Part shown: positions 23,264 through 35,399 of the stretch, in pieces
How the letters are laid out: the number at the start of each line of letters is the position of its first letter
Numbering within the stretch: the first letter of the stretch is position 1
Source: Trifolium pratense
Taxonomy: Eukaryota; Streptophyta; Magnoliopsida; Fabales; Fabaceae
Length of the DNA stretch: 64,000 bases
Direction: 5' to 3'
Assembly (NCBI RefSeq): GCF_020283565.1
Contig: NC_060061.1
Span: 1,736,001 to 1,800,000 of the forward strand
Translations under genes and position numbers: made by a program
The notes under the pieces: model-generated
Databases searched by the model: none
The model's input: only the letters and a program-made list of their open reading frames with translations
What the model was told of the DNA's origin: nothing

Positions 23264-23887
23264 TAAGGGATGTTCGGTGTTCGTGTTTTACAAGTGAACG
23301 TGTAAAGTCCTACAATTTCATATATGCATAGGGATGTTTGGTGTGCGTGTTCTAAAAGGTGAACTTGAGCGGTCTATTTTAGAAATTTAGGGTGCGTGCA
23401 AGAAAGCTAAGGGGGCGAAAAGAAATTCCTTGAATCAATGATCTCTCAAATAAGAAGCATCTATGTGCACATTGTCTTTGCTTATAAGTTATAAGTGAAT
23501 CCAATACCACAATTTTTAAGCTCGTATAAAACTATTCTAAATAGAGAACCTCTTTTTTGAATATTTAAATGGGTCAATCTATACACATAATTCATTTAAT
23601 ATTTTTTTAATGATAATAGTTAGTTAATAAAAAGAGTAAATTATGAATTTGTTTTTTGTACCAAAAAAAATGAAGAGTAAATTACACTCTATTTTCTTTT
23701 ATGCTAAAATATACACTTTAGTCTATTTTAACTTAAATAAATATTTTGGTGATAACAATTCACTTTAATTCATTTTAATGTTTTTTTTAACTTAAATAAG
23801 TATTTATTTTAATTTGTAAACTCATTTGTTCACTTTAAGAGTTAATCATTAACAAAAACATTACTGTAAACTCAATTGTCCACTTTA
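23264..23887. other. Intergenic with small duplication
   Basis: A GGGATGTTCGGTGTTCGTGT motif at about 23268-23287 recurs with changes near 23330-23350. The rest is A+T-rich and unassigned. Confidence 0.5.
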
Positions 23888-23917
23888 CTAGATTTCCGAC
23901 CCGTGCAACGCACGGGC
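23888..23917 (-). mobile_element. Helitron-like 3' terminus
   Basis: On the minus strand: a perfect hairpin CCCGTGCGTTGCACGGG, 8 nt (TCGGAAAT), then CTAG followed by T. This matches the Helitron rule of a terminal hairpin shortly before CTRR and insertion next to a T. The body of such an element would extend to the right, across the satellite array. I could not find its 5' TC end or any Rep/helicase coding, so it would be non-autonomous. Confidence 0.65.
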
Positions 23918-24203
23918 AAGAATTTATTTTATATTTTAATTGTTAGTATCATGATAAATAATTAGGCATAATATTAAGATATCAAACATTGACCTAAAAA
24001 TAATCCAATAATACGAAATAGTACAATAATAATGATATAGGTCAATCAATAATACAACACATGATTTTTAAAGTAGAACTTGAAACTCATACTAATCAAA
24101 ATATAATAAAACAACACATGGTTCAAACCATAATAAAACATCACATGGTTCTTAAAACATAAGCTAAATTGAACAAATGATAAATAGAGTTAATCTATGT
24201 GGA

Positions 24204-27127
24204 AAAAATTAATGTAATCTTGAATGGATAGACAAAATGGATGCACAAAACATAGAGCGTATGATAAAGTCTACATAAAATCATACAGTCCCCGTGCATT
24301 TTTGAGAGATACGAAATTTGAAATTTATTTATGGTAAAAGATATATCATATTACACGGTTACATTATGAAATTATAAATTCAATTAAAAAATTAATGTAA
24401 TCTTGAATGGATAGACAAAATGGATGCACAAAACATTGAGCGTATGATAAAGTCTACATAAAATCATACAGTCCCCGTGCATTTTTGAGAGATACGAAAT
24501 TTGAAATTTATTTATGGTAAAAGATATATCATATTACACGGTTACATTATGAAATTATAAATTCAATTAAAAAATTAATGTAATCTTGAATGGATAGACA
24601 AAATGGATGCACAAAACATTGAGCGTATGATAAAGTCTACATAAAATCATACAGTCCCCGTGCATTTTTGAGAGATACGAAATTTGAAATTTATTTATGG
24701 CAAAAGATATATCATATTACACGGTTACATTATGAAATAAAAATCCAATTAAAAAATTAATGTAATCTTGAATGGATAGACAAAATGGATGCACAAAACA
24801 TAGAGCGTATGATAAAGTCTACATAAAATCATACAGTCCCCGTGCATTTTTGAGAGATATGAAATTTGAAATTTATTTATGGTAAAAGATATATCATATT
24901 ACACGGTACCATCATGAAATTATAAATTCAATTAAAAAATTAATGTAATCTTGAATGGATATACAAAAATGGATACACAAAACATAGAGCGTATAATAAA
25001 GTCTACATAAAATCATACAGTCCCCGTGCATTTTTGAGAGATACGAAATTTGAAATTTATTTATGGCAAAAGATATATCATATTACACGGTTACATTATG
25101 AAATTATAAATCCAATTAAAAAATTAATGTAATCTTGAATGGATAGACAAAATGGATACACAAAACATAGAGCGTATAATAAAGTCTACATAAAATCATA
25201 CAGTCCCCGTGCATTTTTTGAGAGATACGAAATTTGAAATTTATTTATGGCAAAAGATATATCATATTACACGGTTACATTATGAAATTATAAATCCAAT
25301 TAAAAAATTAATGTAATCTTGAATGGATAGACAAAATGGATACACAAAACATAGAGCTTATAATAAAGTTTACATAAAATCATACAGTCCCCGTGCATTT
25401 TCGAGAGATACGAAATTTGAAATTTATTTATGGTAAAAGATATATCATATTACACGGTACCAATATGAAATTATAAATTCAATTAAAAAATTAATGTAAT
25501 CTTGAATGGATAGACAAAAATGGATACACAAAACATAGAGCGTATAATAAAGTCTACATAAAATCATACAGTCCCCGTGCATTTTTGAGAGATATGAAAT
25601 TTATTTATGGTAAAAGATATATCATATTACACGGTACCATTATGATATTATAAATTCAATTAAAAAATTAATGTAATCTTGAATGGATAGTCAAAAATGG
25701 ATACACAAAACACAAAGCTTATAATAAAGTCTACATAAAATCATACAGTCCCCGTGCATTTTCGAGAGATACGAAATTTAAAATTTATTTATGGGAAAAC
25801 ATATATCATGTTTCACTGTTACATTATAAAATTATACATTCAATTAAAAAATTAATGTAATCTTTAATGGATAGACAAAATGAATGCACAAAACATAGAG
25901 CGTATAATAAAGTCTACATAAAATCATACAGTCCCCGTGCATTTTTCAGAGATACGAAATTTGAAATTTATTTATGGTAAAAGATATATCATATTACACG
26001 GTACCAATATGAAATTATAAATTCAATTAAAAAATTAATGTAATCTTGAATGGATAGACAAAAATGGATACACAAAATATAGAGCGTATAATAAAGTCTA
26101 CATAAAATCATACAGTTCCCGTGCATTTTTGAGAGATATGAATTTTGAAATTTATTTATGGTAAAATATATATCATATTACACGGTACCATTATGATATT
26201 ATAAATTCAATTAAAAAAGTAATGTAATCTTGAATGGATAGACAAAAATGGATACACAAAACATAGAGCTTATAATAAAGTCTACATAAAATCATACAGT
26301 CCCCGTGCATTTTCGAGAGATACGAAATTTAAAATTTATTTATGGGAAAACATATTTCATGTTTCACGGTTACATTATAAAATTATAAATTCAATTAAAA
26401 AATTAATGTAATCTTTAATGGATAGACAAAATGAATGCACAAAACATAGAGCGTATGATAAAATCTACATAAAATCATACAGTCCCCGTGCATTTTCGAG
26501 AGATACGAAATTTGAAATTTTTTTATGGTAAAAGATATATCATATTACACGGTACCATTATGAAATTATAAATTCAATTAAAAAATTAATGTAATCTTGA
26601 ATGGATAGACAAAAATGGATACACAAAACATAGAGTGTATAGTAAAGTCTACATAAAATCATACCGTCCCCGTGCATTTTTGAGAGATACGAAATTTGAA
26701 ATTTATTTATGGCAAAAGATATATCATATTACACGGTTACATTATGAAATTATAAATCCAATTAAAAAATTAATGTAATCTTGAATGGATAGACAAAATG
26801 GATACACAAAACATAGAGCTTATAATAAAGTCTACATAAAATCATACAGTCCCCGTGCATTTTCGAGAGATACGAAATTTAAAATTTATTTATGGGAAAA
26901 CATGTTTGATGGTTACATTATAAAATTATAAATTCAATTAAAAAATTAATGTAATCTTGAATGGATTGACAAAATGAATGCACAAAATATAGAGCGTATG
27001 ATAAAGTCTACATAAAATCATACAGTCCCCGTGCATTTTCGAGAGATACGAAATTTGAAATTTATTTATGGTAAAAGATATATCATATTACACGGTTACA
27101 TTATGAAATTATAAATTCAATTAAAAA
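24204..27127. repeat. Sixteen-unit satellite-like array, ~183-bp unit
   Basis: The word AATGTAATCTTGAATGG (with variants) recurs at 24211, 24394, 24577, 24759, 24942, 25126, 25310, 25493, 25671, 25854, 26037, 26221, 26404, 26588, 26772 and 26948. Each unit contains CATACAGTCCCCGTGCATTT and TATCATATTACACGGT. Copies are close to identical at the left and more diverged toward the right. Some variants (GGTACC versus GGTTAC; a TTATAAAATT subtype) alternate, which suggests higher-order duplication of blocks. No coding potential. Confidence 0.97.
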
Positions 27128-27452
27128 TGTGAAATATTACTCAATTTTGATATTCACCTGTTTATGCGTATAATTATTAATTCGTAATTAGTCCAATTAA
27201 GTGTGAAATATTACTCAATTTCCTTGTGACATGAAATTCATTTACTAATATTATTGGTAAATAGAAAACTAAACAAAAACTATTTGAAAACTAATTCATC
27301 AAAACAATACATTATATGAAAAACTTAAAATACGCATAAACATAAAATATGATGATTATTCTTCAATTGAAAACTAATAATAGTAGATTTAAAATAGGAA
27401 AAATGGTTTGAGAAGGTTCGAACAATGGTACAATATTCAAGGTTTCAGTGGA
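27128..27452. other. Flank of the satellite array
   Basis: Contains GTGAAATATTACTCAATTT twice (about 27128 and 27203), a small direct duplication. Otherwise unassigned. Confidence 0.5.
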
Positions 27453-27748
27453 GAGAGATTATCATCATAATAAAATTAACAGATTAATAAACGGTGGAAG
27501 TTTAGAGGGGAGGTGTTTGTCTATTCAATAGACTTTAGGGGAGGTTTGTGTCTATTACAATAGAATTTAGGCGAGGTCATTGTAATTTTCCCCTTAATTT
27601 AGGAGAGATTATCATCATAATAAAATTAACAGATTAATAAACGGTGGAAGTTTAGAGGGGAGGTGTTTGTCTATTCAATAGACTTTAGGGGAGGTTTGTG
27701 TCTATTACAATAGAATTTAGGCGAGGTCATTGTAATTTTCCTCTTAAT
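27453..27748. repeat. Two-copy tandem repeat, 150-bp unit
   Basis: GAGAGATTATCATCATAATA through TGTAATTTTCC is repeated at a 150-bp offset with nearly no change; it includes GGGGAGGTGTTTGTCTATTC. Confidence 0.95.
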
Positions 27749-28067
27749 TATACAACATGATATATGAATTTAAAGAGAAGATATATCCTATTGAGATATC
27801 ATTATAAGCCACCACATAAAAACTTGGTCATCTCCCAAGAAGTTCAACCTCTTCATGGTAAACCTTTCTTGCTCCTGCCATCTACAATTGTGTAAAAAAA
27901 TTAGTCACAACCAAAAAAGAAAACATTCATTCAACTCATACATGTTTTTTTTTTTTAGCCTACCTAATTTGAAACATGTTAAGTTAACAAACGAAAATGT
28001 AAACAATGGTGCATATTAAAACTTAGCAATCAATCCAAAACAGATCTATGGTAGGCTTTATTTTTCT

Positions 28068-28226
28068 TTCACAATCATTGAGAGTTTTCAAATACAAAGA
28101 AAGCTATGTAGCTCACCAACTCTCATTAAAGTAAGTAATTCAAAGGATGACAATGATTTTTTCTATCTAAATCAAACTAAAGTAATTAAAAGTATCAAAC
28201 TATAAGTGATCACTCAAACAATAGTC
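28068..28226. repeat. Dispersed direct duplication, copy 1
   Basis: About 159 bp, from CTTTCACAATCATTGAGAG to GATCACTCAAACAATAG, closely matching 31180-31338 with scattered substitutions. Confidence 0.88.
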
Positions 28227-31179
28227 CTCAAAATGATAAAATGAAATGAAATTAAGTAGTAGTAATAATAAAATGAAATTAAGTAATGGAAAGGAAATTC
28301 AAAGAAATAATACACACTATAAAACTAAATATAGTCCTCAAAATGATCTCATTGTTCTTTAGCAATTTTGTGTTGATGCTATCTCCCTTTCTAACCTCCC
28401 TTCATCCTACCTCTTTCCTACAACCATTCCACACCCATGTCAAAAATAGTAGATGACAAAATTATAACAGAAGACAATGGGCTGGTGATGATAAAACTTA
28501 AAGCAAAACCTTAGACTACCAAACACCCTTCAAAGTACAAATATAGCTTTATATAACTTCATTGATGATATAATATAAGATATTTTATATTGTTCTTGGG
28601 AGTTGCTTTCATCATTGTAAACTAATACCCTTTACTCTTTAGTGATAGTGGTAGAAAAAAACACTATGTTCAGCAAACACCACCGTCTGCAGAGATTTTA
28701 TCCAAAATCTCAAGTTATAAATACAAATCATTAGCCAAGAGACTCAAGGTTTTGATGTTAGAATCTTTTTTAAAGATCACCGACACATATGCTTTCACTA
28801 AACAAAAAGTATCACACTATAGTGTGACAAAAGGACCACAAACAAAAAATTGAAGAGAAAATGAAATGTAGCAAATGGAGGAGAATGATTTTGGAGGGAC
28901 TTTTGAAATTTAGATTTTGAAAGCATTGGTCAAAGCATTGTAGAATAGGATTGCAAAGTAGCTTTTGGTTTTTCACCAAAATGGGATGGAGAAAGACAAG
29001 AAGGAAAGCAATGTGTGAAGGAAAAGAAAAAAAGGAAAACATTTATGAAAGTGACGTGACACTGTGTTCTGAATATATAGGTTCTGAATATACATGAATA
29101 TATAGGTCAGTCATCATGCTTCTTCTCCAGCCCATCCCATCCCATGTATTCCTATGCTACTAATATCAATGTTCAAACTACCCATTACTGATGCTGCTAG
29201 GTTTCTTATTGATTTTTGGCTACACATTAAAAGCAATAGTAATCAAAAGATAACATTCTTCTTGATTCTCACCTATGTTTAACTGGACATGTTTCCTAAA
29301 GCTTTGATTAGTATGTAAACCGTCCATAGACTCTTAAGTCTATCTTTCTAAGGCAGGAGCTCCATCACAGCATCCATGTTCTCTAATCTCTACAAAGGGT
29401 AAAATAAAATCTATTAAATTCAATCATTTTCATTCTCCTCAAAATATAGCAGGGAAACGAACATCTTTATAAATAAAAGTAAAGGACATGATGAGGCATA
29501 AACAAAGTTAAATATGCTATTCTAAAAATAGAAGGAGAAACTTTTCATGTAGACATTCATGTAGTCCAACATTTTGAAAATCAAACACAAACTTATATAG
29601 ACAATCAAAACAATTATCTAGTATAACTAACTTTTCCATCTAATATAACATTCCAAATTCTAATTCAACATTCAACAGATAAAAAATACTATAGCATTTC
29701 AAACAATGAGTTTTCTTAAACCATGTGAATTCAAATGTTCATCTTTGTGACTGTTTGAGGTTAACATAAACTGACAAAGCCAAAAGAAGTTCAACTTACC
29801 TAAATGTGACCATTCTTGACTTCTTTGAGAAGAGACTTTTGGTTGTAAAATTGATCAAGCAAAAATAAAAAAATTCCAAAAATAATCATATTTTTTCATA
29901 TTCATTACACTAATTCAAGCAAATCTATTTCATATAAATATAGTTTCATAAAAAACTAATCCATGAAAATTCATAAACTTGACCCCTCAATTTGATAGTC
30001 TTCATTCCCTCAATTCAAATAAGATATTTCGAAATAAAGTAAACTAAAAAATATGATGGATCTTACAAAGTGCCAAAGTTTATGAACAAATATCTCAACT
30101 TCAGAAATCAATAATCATCACTTGACCTTTATCATCATTCACCAAACACTGAAATCAATAGTTTCTTTCTAGCTTATTGTTCTTTCCAATAAAAGTGTGA
30201 AGTAAAACATATGCATAAATGATGTACCAAAAAAAAAAAAGCATAAATGAAACCAATTTACATGTACAATCACAAAAAAACTTTCAACCCCTACACATGT
30301 CTATTTGCTTACCATGTGAAAGACTCTCCAACATCCTTTTTGGAAGCATTATATCACTTTCAACCCTTTTATGCAACCATATATCAAAAGCTTTGCTGCT
30401 ATAAATTATTGTGAATCAAACCTATCAGATAGTTTATCAAAGATTCATATTTTCACAAAGAATGACAACATTAGATAAAGAATTCACACCTCTACTTGGT
30501 GGTGATATGATTGAGTATAATTGATTATCTCATCAAGGACCAATGTTTTACCAATAACCTGAATAAAAAAGTCAAAGTCATCAGGAATATATTCAGCTCA
30601 TCTTATAAGAGATTTACAAACACAAATATTCACATGAGAAACAAAAACTATATTTAAAAGTAGTAATTTGAAAGTGAGAAATAATGTCATCACGTTGACC
30701 AAAACTAAGTGATAAATTTGGAGCACTATACAACTTCACATATAACACATTGAACTGAAAAATTAAAACTTTAAATTAAAACAACACATAGAAGCTATAT
30801 ATAAGTTGTGTTTAAGACGGAGTAAATAAGCTTACCTAATATAATAATCATGAGGCACGAAAACTTCATTTAGAGGACCAAAGTAGCCAAATAGTCTACA
30901 AATCTTTTGGCCTGCAAAGTGCAAATAGAGTATTACAGTTGATTTCATACAATTGTTGCAAAAATTTAAATAAATCATTTAAAAATATATGATGAAGAAG
31001 ACACCATTTTTATAAAATACCTTAAAGTTGGTGATGTAGAAGCTAACAAATTATCTATTTTCACTAATTCTTTCACTAATTGCATACAAATGATGGTATA
31101 GAAAAGCACAAAAAAATAAGACCACAAAGCCATCATTTTTTCCTTTTGAGACATTTCCTCAAACACTTTGAGTGCTCAC

Positions 31180-31338
31180 TTTCACAATCAAATGAGAGTT
31201 TTCAAATACAATGAAAGCTATGTAGTTTACCAACTTTCATTAAACTAAGGAATTCAAGGGATGACAATGATTCTTCCTATCTAAATCAAACTAAAGTAAT
31301 TAAAAGTATCAAACTATAAGTGATCACTCAAACAATAG
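31180..31338. repeat. Dispersed direct duplication, copy 2
   Basis: Second copy of 28068-28226, same orientation, 3.1 kb away. The last 80 bp are nearly identical (for example AAAGTATCAAACTATAAGTG). Confidence 0.88.
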
Positions 31339-32823
31339 ATCAATTCCATTGAAAATTAGAAATCTACTAATAAACAATGGTTTAACTACAAATCATAATA
31401 AGCTAAGCAAGTATACCTTTAGGAAAACCATCAAAACTTGGTTTAACTTACATCTAAATTATGGCAATAGAGTTAGAAAAACAGTTATTATAGCAAAATA
31501 TTTAAACAATATATTTAGAAAATCAAAAGACATACTTTGTTTTTTGAGAAGCCCTTTGAACATTCATTTATGAAGATAGCTGCAAAGAAAATACATAACT
31601 CATTAAACAGAACAATGGTGAAACCCATGACATTCAAAGCCAAGAAAAACAATACCTCTTGAACTGGTTCCAGCGGTGTGTCCTTGTCAATGGCGGTTCC
31701 GACAAAGTCGTTGTGTATGAAGGGTTCCTTCTATCGCCGCTTCAATTGATATTTTCCTTGAATTCAAAATCAAAGTTACTCCACGTATCTAAATGAAAAC
31801 AGAAAAATAGAATCAAATTAATTTGAAACAACAACAATAAGAGAAACAAAAAATCATCAATGGGTATTTTGAAGGGTAATAAACAATGAAATGTATAATC
31901 AAAACTCAAAAAATTCAAGGCCAATAAGAAGAGAGAAAAGCAATAAGAAGCAAATGAGAAAAAAAATTGAAGTTTACCGTTGATTATCTTCTGCAAGCCA
32001 ATAATGAAGAAAAAAATGGAGGAAAGCAGTAGAAAGAAGAATATCAAAGGGCTAGGTGGAAAACAAAGAGAAATAGGGGGAGGTTTGAGATTGAAAATTT
32101 GAAGGTGATAGAAGATGGCTAGAGAGAGAGCGTGTGTTATTTTGAATTTGAAATTTGAATTGAGGAGCTTGCAGCAGCGTGATTTGTCTCTGATAAAGTT
32201 GTTTTAGGTTGCATGTAAAAGGGATGAGTGAGAACAATTCAGAATTTGCCTAAACAATATTACCCAAAATGAAGAGATGCTGAAAGGGACAAGACCCTTG
32301 TTGCTTCTGACCAGATTCTTTCTTTTTTTCATCTGTTTGGGCTTCTCGCAATGGGCCTTGCATTTTCGACCCACTTTTCTGGCCCTTTGATCATTTGTTC
32401 ACACTTTTTTCCCTCCATTATCAAATTTGAAAACATTGCCTAAATGAGGTTAAAATTTTGTCTAAACATGAAACTTGAAATCCTATGTGGACTACCTTAG
32501 AGGATGACACCTGTTTTTTTTACTATTTGTTGTTTTGCACTTGTGTAGTTTTAGAGATTAGAGATTAACTTTTAACTTCTCAAGATCAATGGTAACAGAA
32601 CATAACATAACATGCATGTGATTACCTGGCCAGTATTTCCATTGACAAAAACATTTTGGTGATTAAAACATGCATGTGATTAAAACTAACAATTCACTTT
32701 CACTTTAACTTAAATAAATATTTTGGTGATAAATATAATTTTTTTTTCCTTGTAAACTAACCCCTCCATTAAAATGTTTAAACACGCGTTCCGAATCCGA
32801 AGAGAAACGCTAACAAAATTTTG

Positions 32824-32870
32824 GGATAAGGGGGATATAAATGTCTCCAATAAATAACATTATGAGTGCA
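32824..32870. repeat. Start of leader-type repeat, interrupted copy
   Basis: GATATAAATGTCTCCAATAA resembles AAGTTAATGTCTCCAATAAA near 63415, which runs on continuously into the leader repeat there. Here about 1.9 kb of MITE-type DNA separates this start from the rest (34755 onward). Confidence 0.5.
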
Positions 32871-33111
32871 TGATGTCGCTTAGGGTGTATTTGGTTGTGA
32901 GAAGAGAGAAAAAAAATAGAGTAGATTTGATGTATTGATTGATATAGAAAAAAGAGAGAAATGGGAGAAGAAAAGTGTTTATTATATTTAAAAGTACCAA
33001 AATGAACTTGAATCATATAAAATTCCACCAAAATTAATTAATTTGACTAATCTAAATTATTATTAATTTAGCATATTGAGATTATTATTTTATTTATTTA
33101 AAATACTAATA

Positions 33112-33629
33112 AGAGTAAAATATGTTTTTGGTCCCTATAAAGTGGCGACGTTCTAAGTTTAATCCTTACTTTTTTTTTATTATATTTTTAGTCCTTAAAA
33201 AAATATCATGCACCTAGTTTTGGTCCCTACTGCTAATTCAATGTGTATTTTTGATATATTTTTTTGCATATATTATTATAACATCATAAAAAGTTCCTAA
33301 AAAAAACGAGCTCAAAATTTGATTTATTGGTTATCATTTTCGTTAGTTTTATCTTGAAATTTTGCTATTTAAAAAAATCATATTTAATTCATCTCATGTT
33401 AAATAAATTTTAATTTTGTAAATAAACTTTATATGATATTTTAAATATGTCTACAAAAAAGAATTCAAAAATTTAAGAGTTTAATGATAGTTAAAAAAAA
33501 TTAGTTTTAGTAGGGACTAAAACTATGTGCATGGAAAAAATGTATAACGACTAAAAATATAATAAAAATAAAGTAAGGACTAAACTTAGAAAGTCTCCAC
33601 ATTATAGCGACTATACAGATTTAACTCAT
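33112..33629. mobile_element. Foldback/MITE-like inverted-repeat element
   Basis: The left part (TTTGGTCCCTATAAAGTGG, TTCTAAGTTTAATCCTTAC, and later TAGTTTTGGTCCCTACT) is mirrored on the right (AGTAGGGACTAAAACTA, GTAAGGACTAAACTTAGAA, CATTATAGCGACTATACAG). About 515 bp; target duplication not resolved. Confidence 0.75.
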
Positions 33630-33668
33630 TAAATTAACTAGTTCAATTTCTAAGTTAAATATAAATAG

Positions 33669-34438
33669 GGCTTAAATATGATTTTGATCCTTGCAAATAT
33701 GTTTCGTTTTGATTTTGGTCCCTGTACAAAAAAATGATTTTAGTCGCTGCAAAATCTTAAAACTTTTAAAATGGTCCATGAACTAGATTTTTTGCAGACA
33801 TGTCAAATTTCTGATGATTTGACAGATGCTGAGTAGACTTCATTTGTTGACTTTAATATTTTAATAACATTTCCATTTAAATTTTATTTTTTCAATTAAA
33901 TTTCCATTTTTCATAAAAACTAAATTAATTAAAAGAATTGAATTTGATCCATTTAAAATAGAAAAGAGGGTTAGTTTATTGTTTGTTGAAAAAAAAAATG
34001 CGAACAGAAGCAAAAAAAGTCTACTTAACATCTGCCAAATCATAAAAAATTTGACATGTCAGTAAAAATTTAGCTCGGGACCATTTTAAAAGTTTTGAGA
34101 TTTGGCAAGCACTGAAATCAAATTTATTTTTACAGGGACCAAAATAAAAAAGAAATATATTTGCAGGACTAAAATCATATTTTTCTTTGAGAAAAAGGAA
34201 TATGCACCGATTGTGTAAAATAATTTTACACATTCAATGAATGAAAACCATGTATTCCGCCACGTCACCTCACTTCACCCCACTTTCTTCATATGACATG
34301 GAAGATTGATAGTTTCTTATTGGATGACCGTGTAAAATTATTTTGCATTGTCGGTGCATCTCCATTAAACTCATTTTCTTTTTAAAAAAAGGACCAAAAT
34401 AATTTTTTTTTGACGAAAGGACCAAAATTATTTAAGCC
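33669..34438. mobile_element. Mutator-like miniature element with 9-bp TSD
   Basis: Termini GGCTTAAATA and TATTTAAGCC are inverted repeats with long imperfect pairing inside (for example TTTGACAGATGCTGAGTAGAC with GTCTACTTAACATCTGCCAAA). Flanks TATAAATAG (33660-33668) and TATAAATAA (34439-34447) match at 8 of 9 positions; a 9-bp duplication is characteristic of Mutator-like elements. A second MITE is nested near its right end. Confidence 0.8.
34198..34368. mobile_element. Nested MITE
   Basis: The left end ATGCACCGATTGTGTAAAAT and the right end ATTTTGCATTGTCGGTGCAT are inverted repeats, with AATTTTACAC and GTGTAAAATT inside. It lies within the Mutator-like element at 33669-34438. Confidence 0.75.
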
Positions 34439-34448
34439 TATAAATAAT

Positions 34449-34632
34449 GAGTTTAATGGATATGTTCTGTCGGTATAAATTAATTTTATACTACCATTCA
34501 ATAACAATCAAACATTTCTCCATGTCATATAATTGTAGTGAGGTAGTATAGCAGAGTGATTTGGCACAATACACGATCGATAATGATTGACAGTGTAAAA
34601 TTAGTTTACCTGTATATACATTTTTCTCATAA
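34449..34632. mobile_element. Second copy of the same MITE family
   Basis: The left end TGAGTTTAATGGATATGTTC is like the rightmost end of the nested MITE read backward; internal CGGTATAAATTAATTTTATAC pairs with GTGTAAAATTAGTTTAC. It starts just 11 bp after the neighbouring element ends. Confidence 0.6.
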
Positions 34633-34897
34633 ATAATTAACTTTACTCACAATTATTATTTTTTTCTTTCAAAAACTAAAGCCATAACCAAGAAATAAAT
34701 AAAATAAAAAATGAGCGAGATATGAATCTCGTCCGCCCATCGTTTTACACCGATTCATCCTCTAACGGCTTAATTATTCATTCCTTGTTCCCTTCTTAAG
34801 TTCTTAGCAGCGCTACCCATTTTTTATTTTTCTTCAAAGAAAAGGTTTAAACGTGTTAAGGCAAATACTCTAACAAAACGCGCGTTCTTATTCTTAA

Positions 34898-35399
34898 GAG
34901 AAACCCTAAAAATCAAGATTAGAGTTACGAAACGAAGGTTGTATCTCTCGATCGCATCTCCAAACCCTAAATCTTGTTCCTCTTCGAAGATTGCAGCGCT
35001 AAGTGGTCAATTTGTTTCATTGACGGAATCTTGTTTTCTTCAAGATAGCGTTCTGAAGAGAAACCCTAAAATTCAAGATTTGAGTTACGAAGGTTGAATC
35101 TCTCGATCGCATCTCCAAACCCTAAATCTTGTTCCTCTTCGAAGATTGCAGCGCTAAGTGGTCAATTTGTTTCATTGACGGAATCTTGTTTTCTTCAAGA
35201 TAGCGTTCTGAAGAGAAACCCTAAAATTCAAGATTTGAGTTACGAAAGTTGTATCTCTCGATCGCATCTCCAAACCCTAAATCTTGTGTCTCTCGATCAT
35301 CTCTAAACCCACAAATTTGCGTTCCTCTTCAAAGATTGCAGCGCTAAGTGTTCGGTTTGTTTCATTGACGGAATCTTGTTTTCTTCAAGATAGGGTTCA
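34898..35399 (+). repeat. Tandemly repeated leader-like segment, three units
   Basis: Units start at 34898, 35058 and 35213 (160, 155 and about 187 bp). Each reads GAGAAACCCTAAA, then a TCTCTCGATCGCATCTCC block, GATTGCAGCGCTAAGTG and TTGACGGAATCTTGTTTTC. It resembles a plant 5' untranslated leader. The third unit ends just before ATGTGCGTCGAG. One related copy at 63540-63715 has a single unit. Confidence 0.9.

Larger units (their letters stand above)
27749..32823. other. Long non-coding stretch, possibly transposon interior
   Basis: About 5 kb without a recognisable gene. On the minus strand, 31660-31740 reads FIHNDFVGTAIDKD, then EPVQE followed by a GGTATT splice-donor-like site; this could be a captured exon, but I do not recognise it. 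C/T-rich minus-strand sequence at 32052-32237 looks leader-like. If the terminus at 23888 is a Helitron end, part of this stretch could be its interior. Other frames are chance. Confidence 0.4.

Noticed and set aside
24204..27127. CRISPR array
   Set aside because: The repeat units are contiguous ~183-bp monomers without unique spacers, in a plant context.
31742..32047. 101-codon minus frame, very hydrophobic
   Set aside because: Phe/Leu/Ile-rich product of T-rich sequence (on the minus strand) without a recognisable membrane-protein pattern or neighbours.
34902..35280. CCCTAAA motifs resembling plant telomere repeats
   Set aside because: They occur singly (one or two per leader unit), never as consecutive repeats, so they are part of a leader-type sequence and not interstitial telomere DNA.
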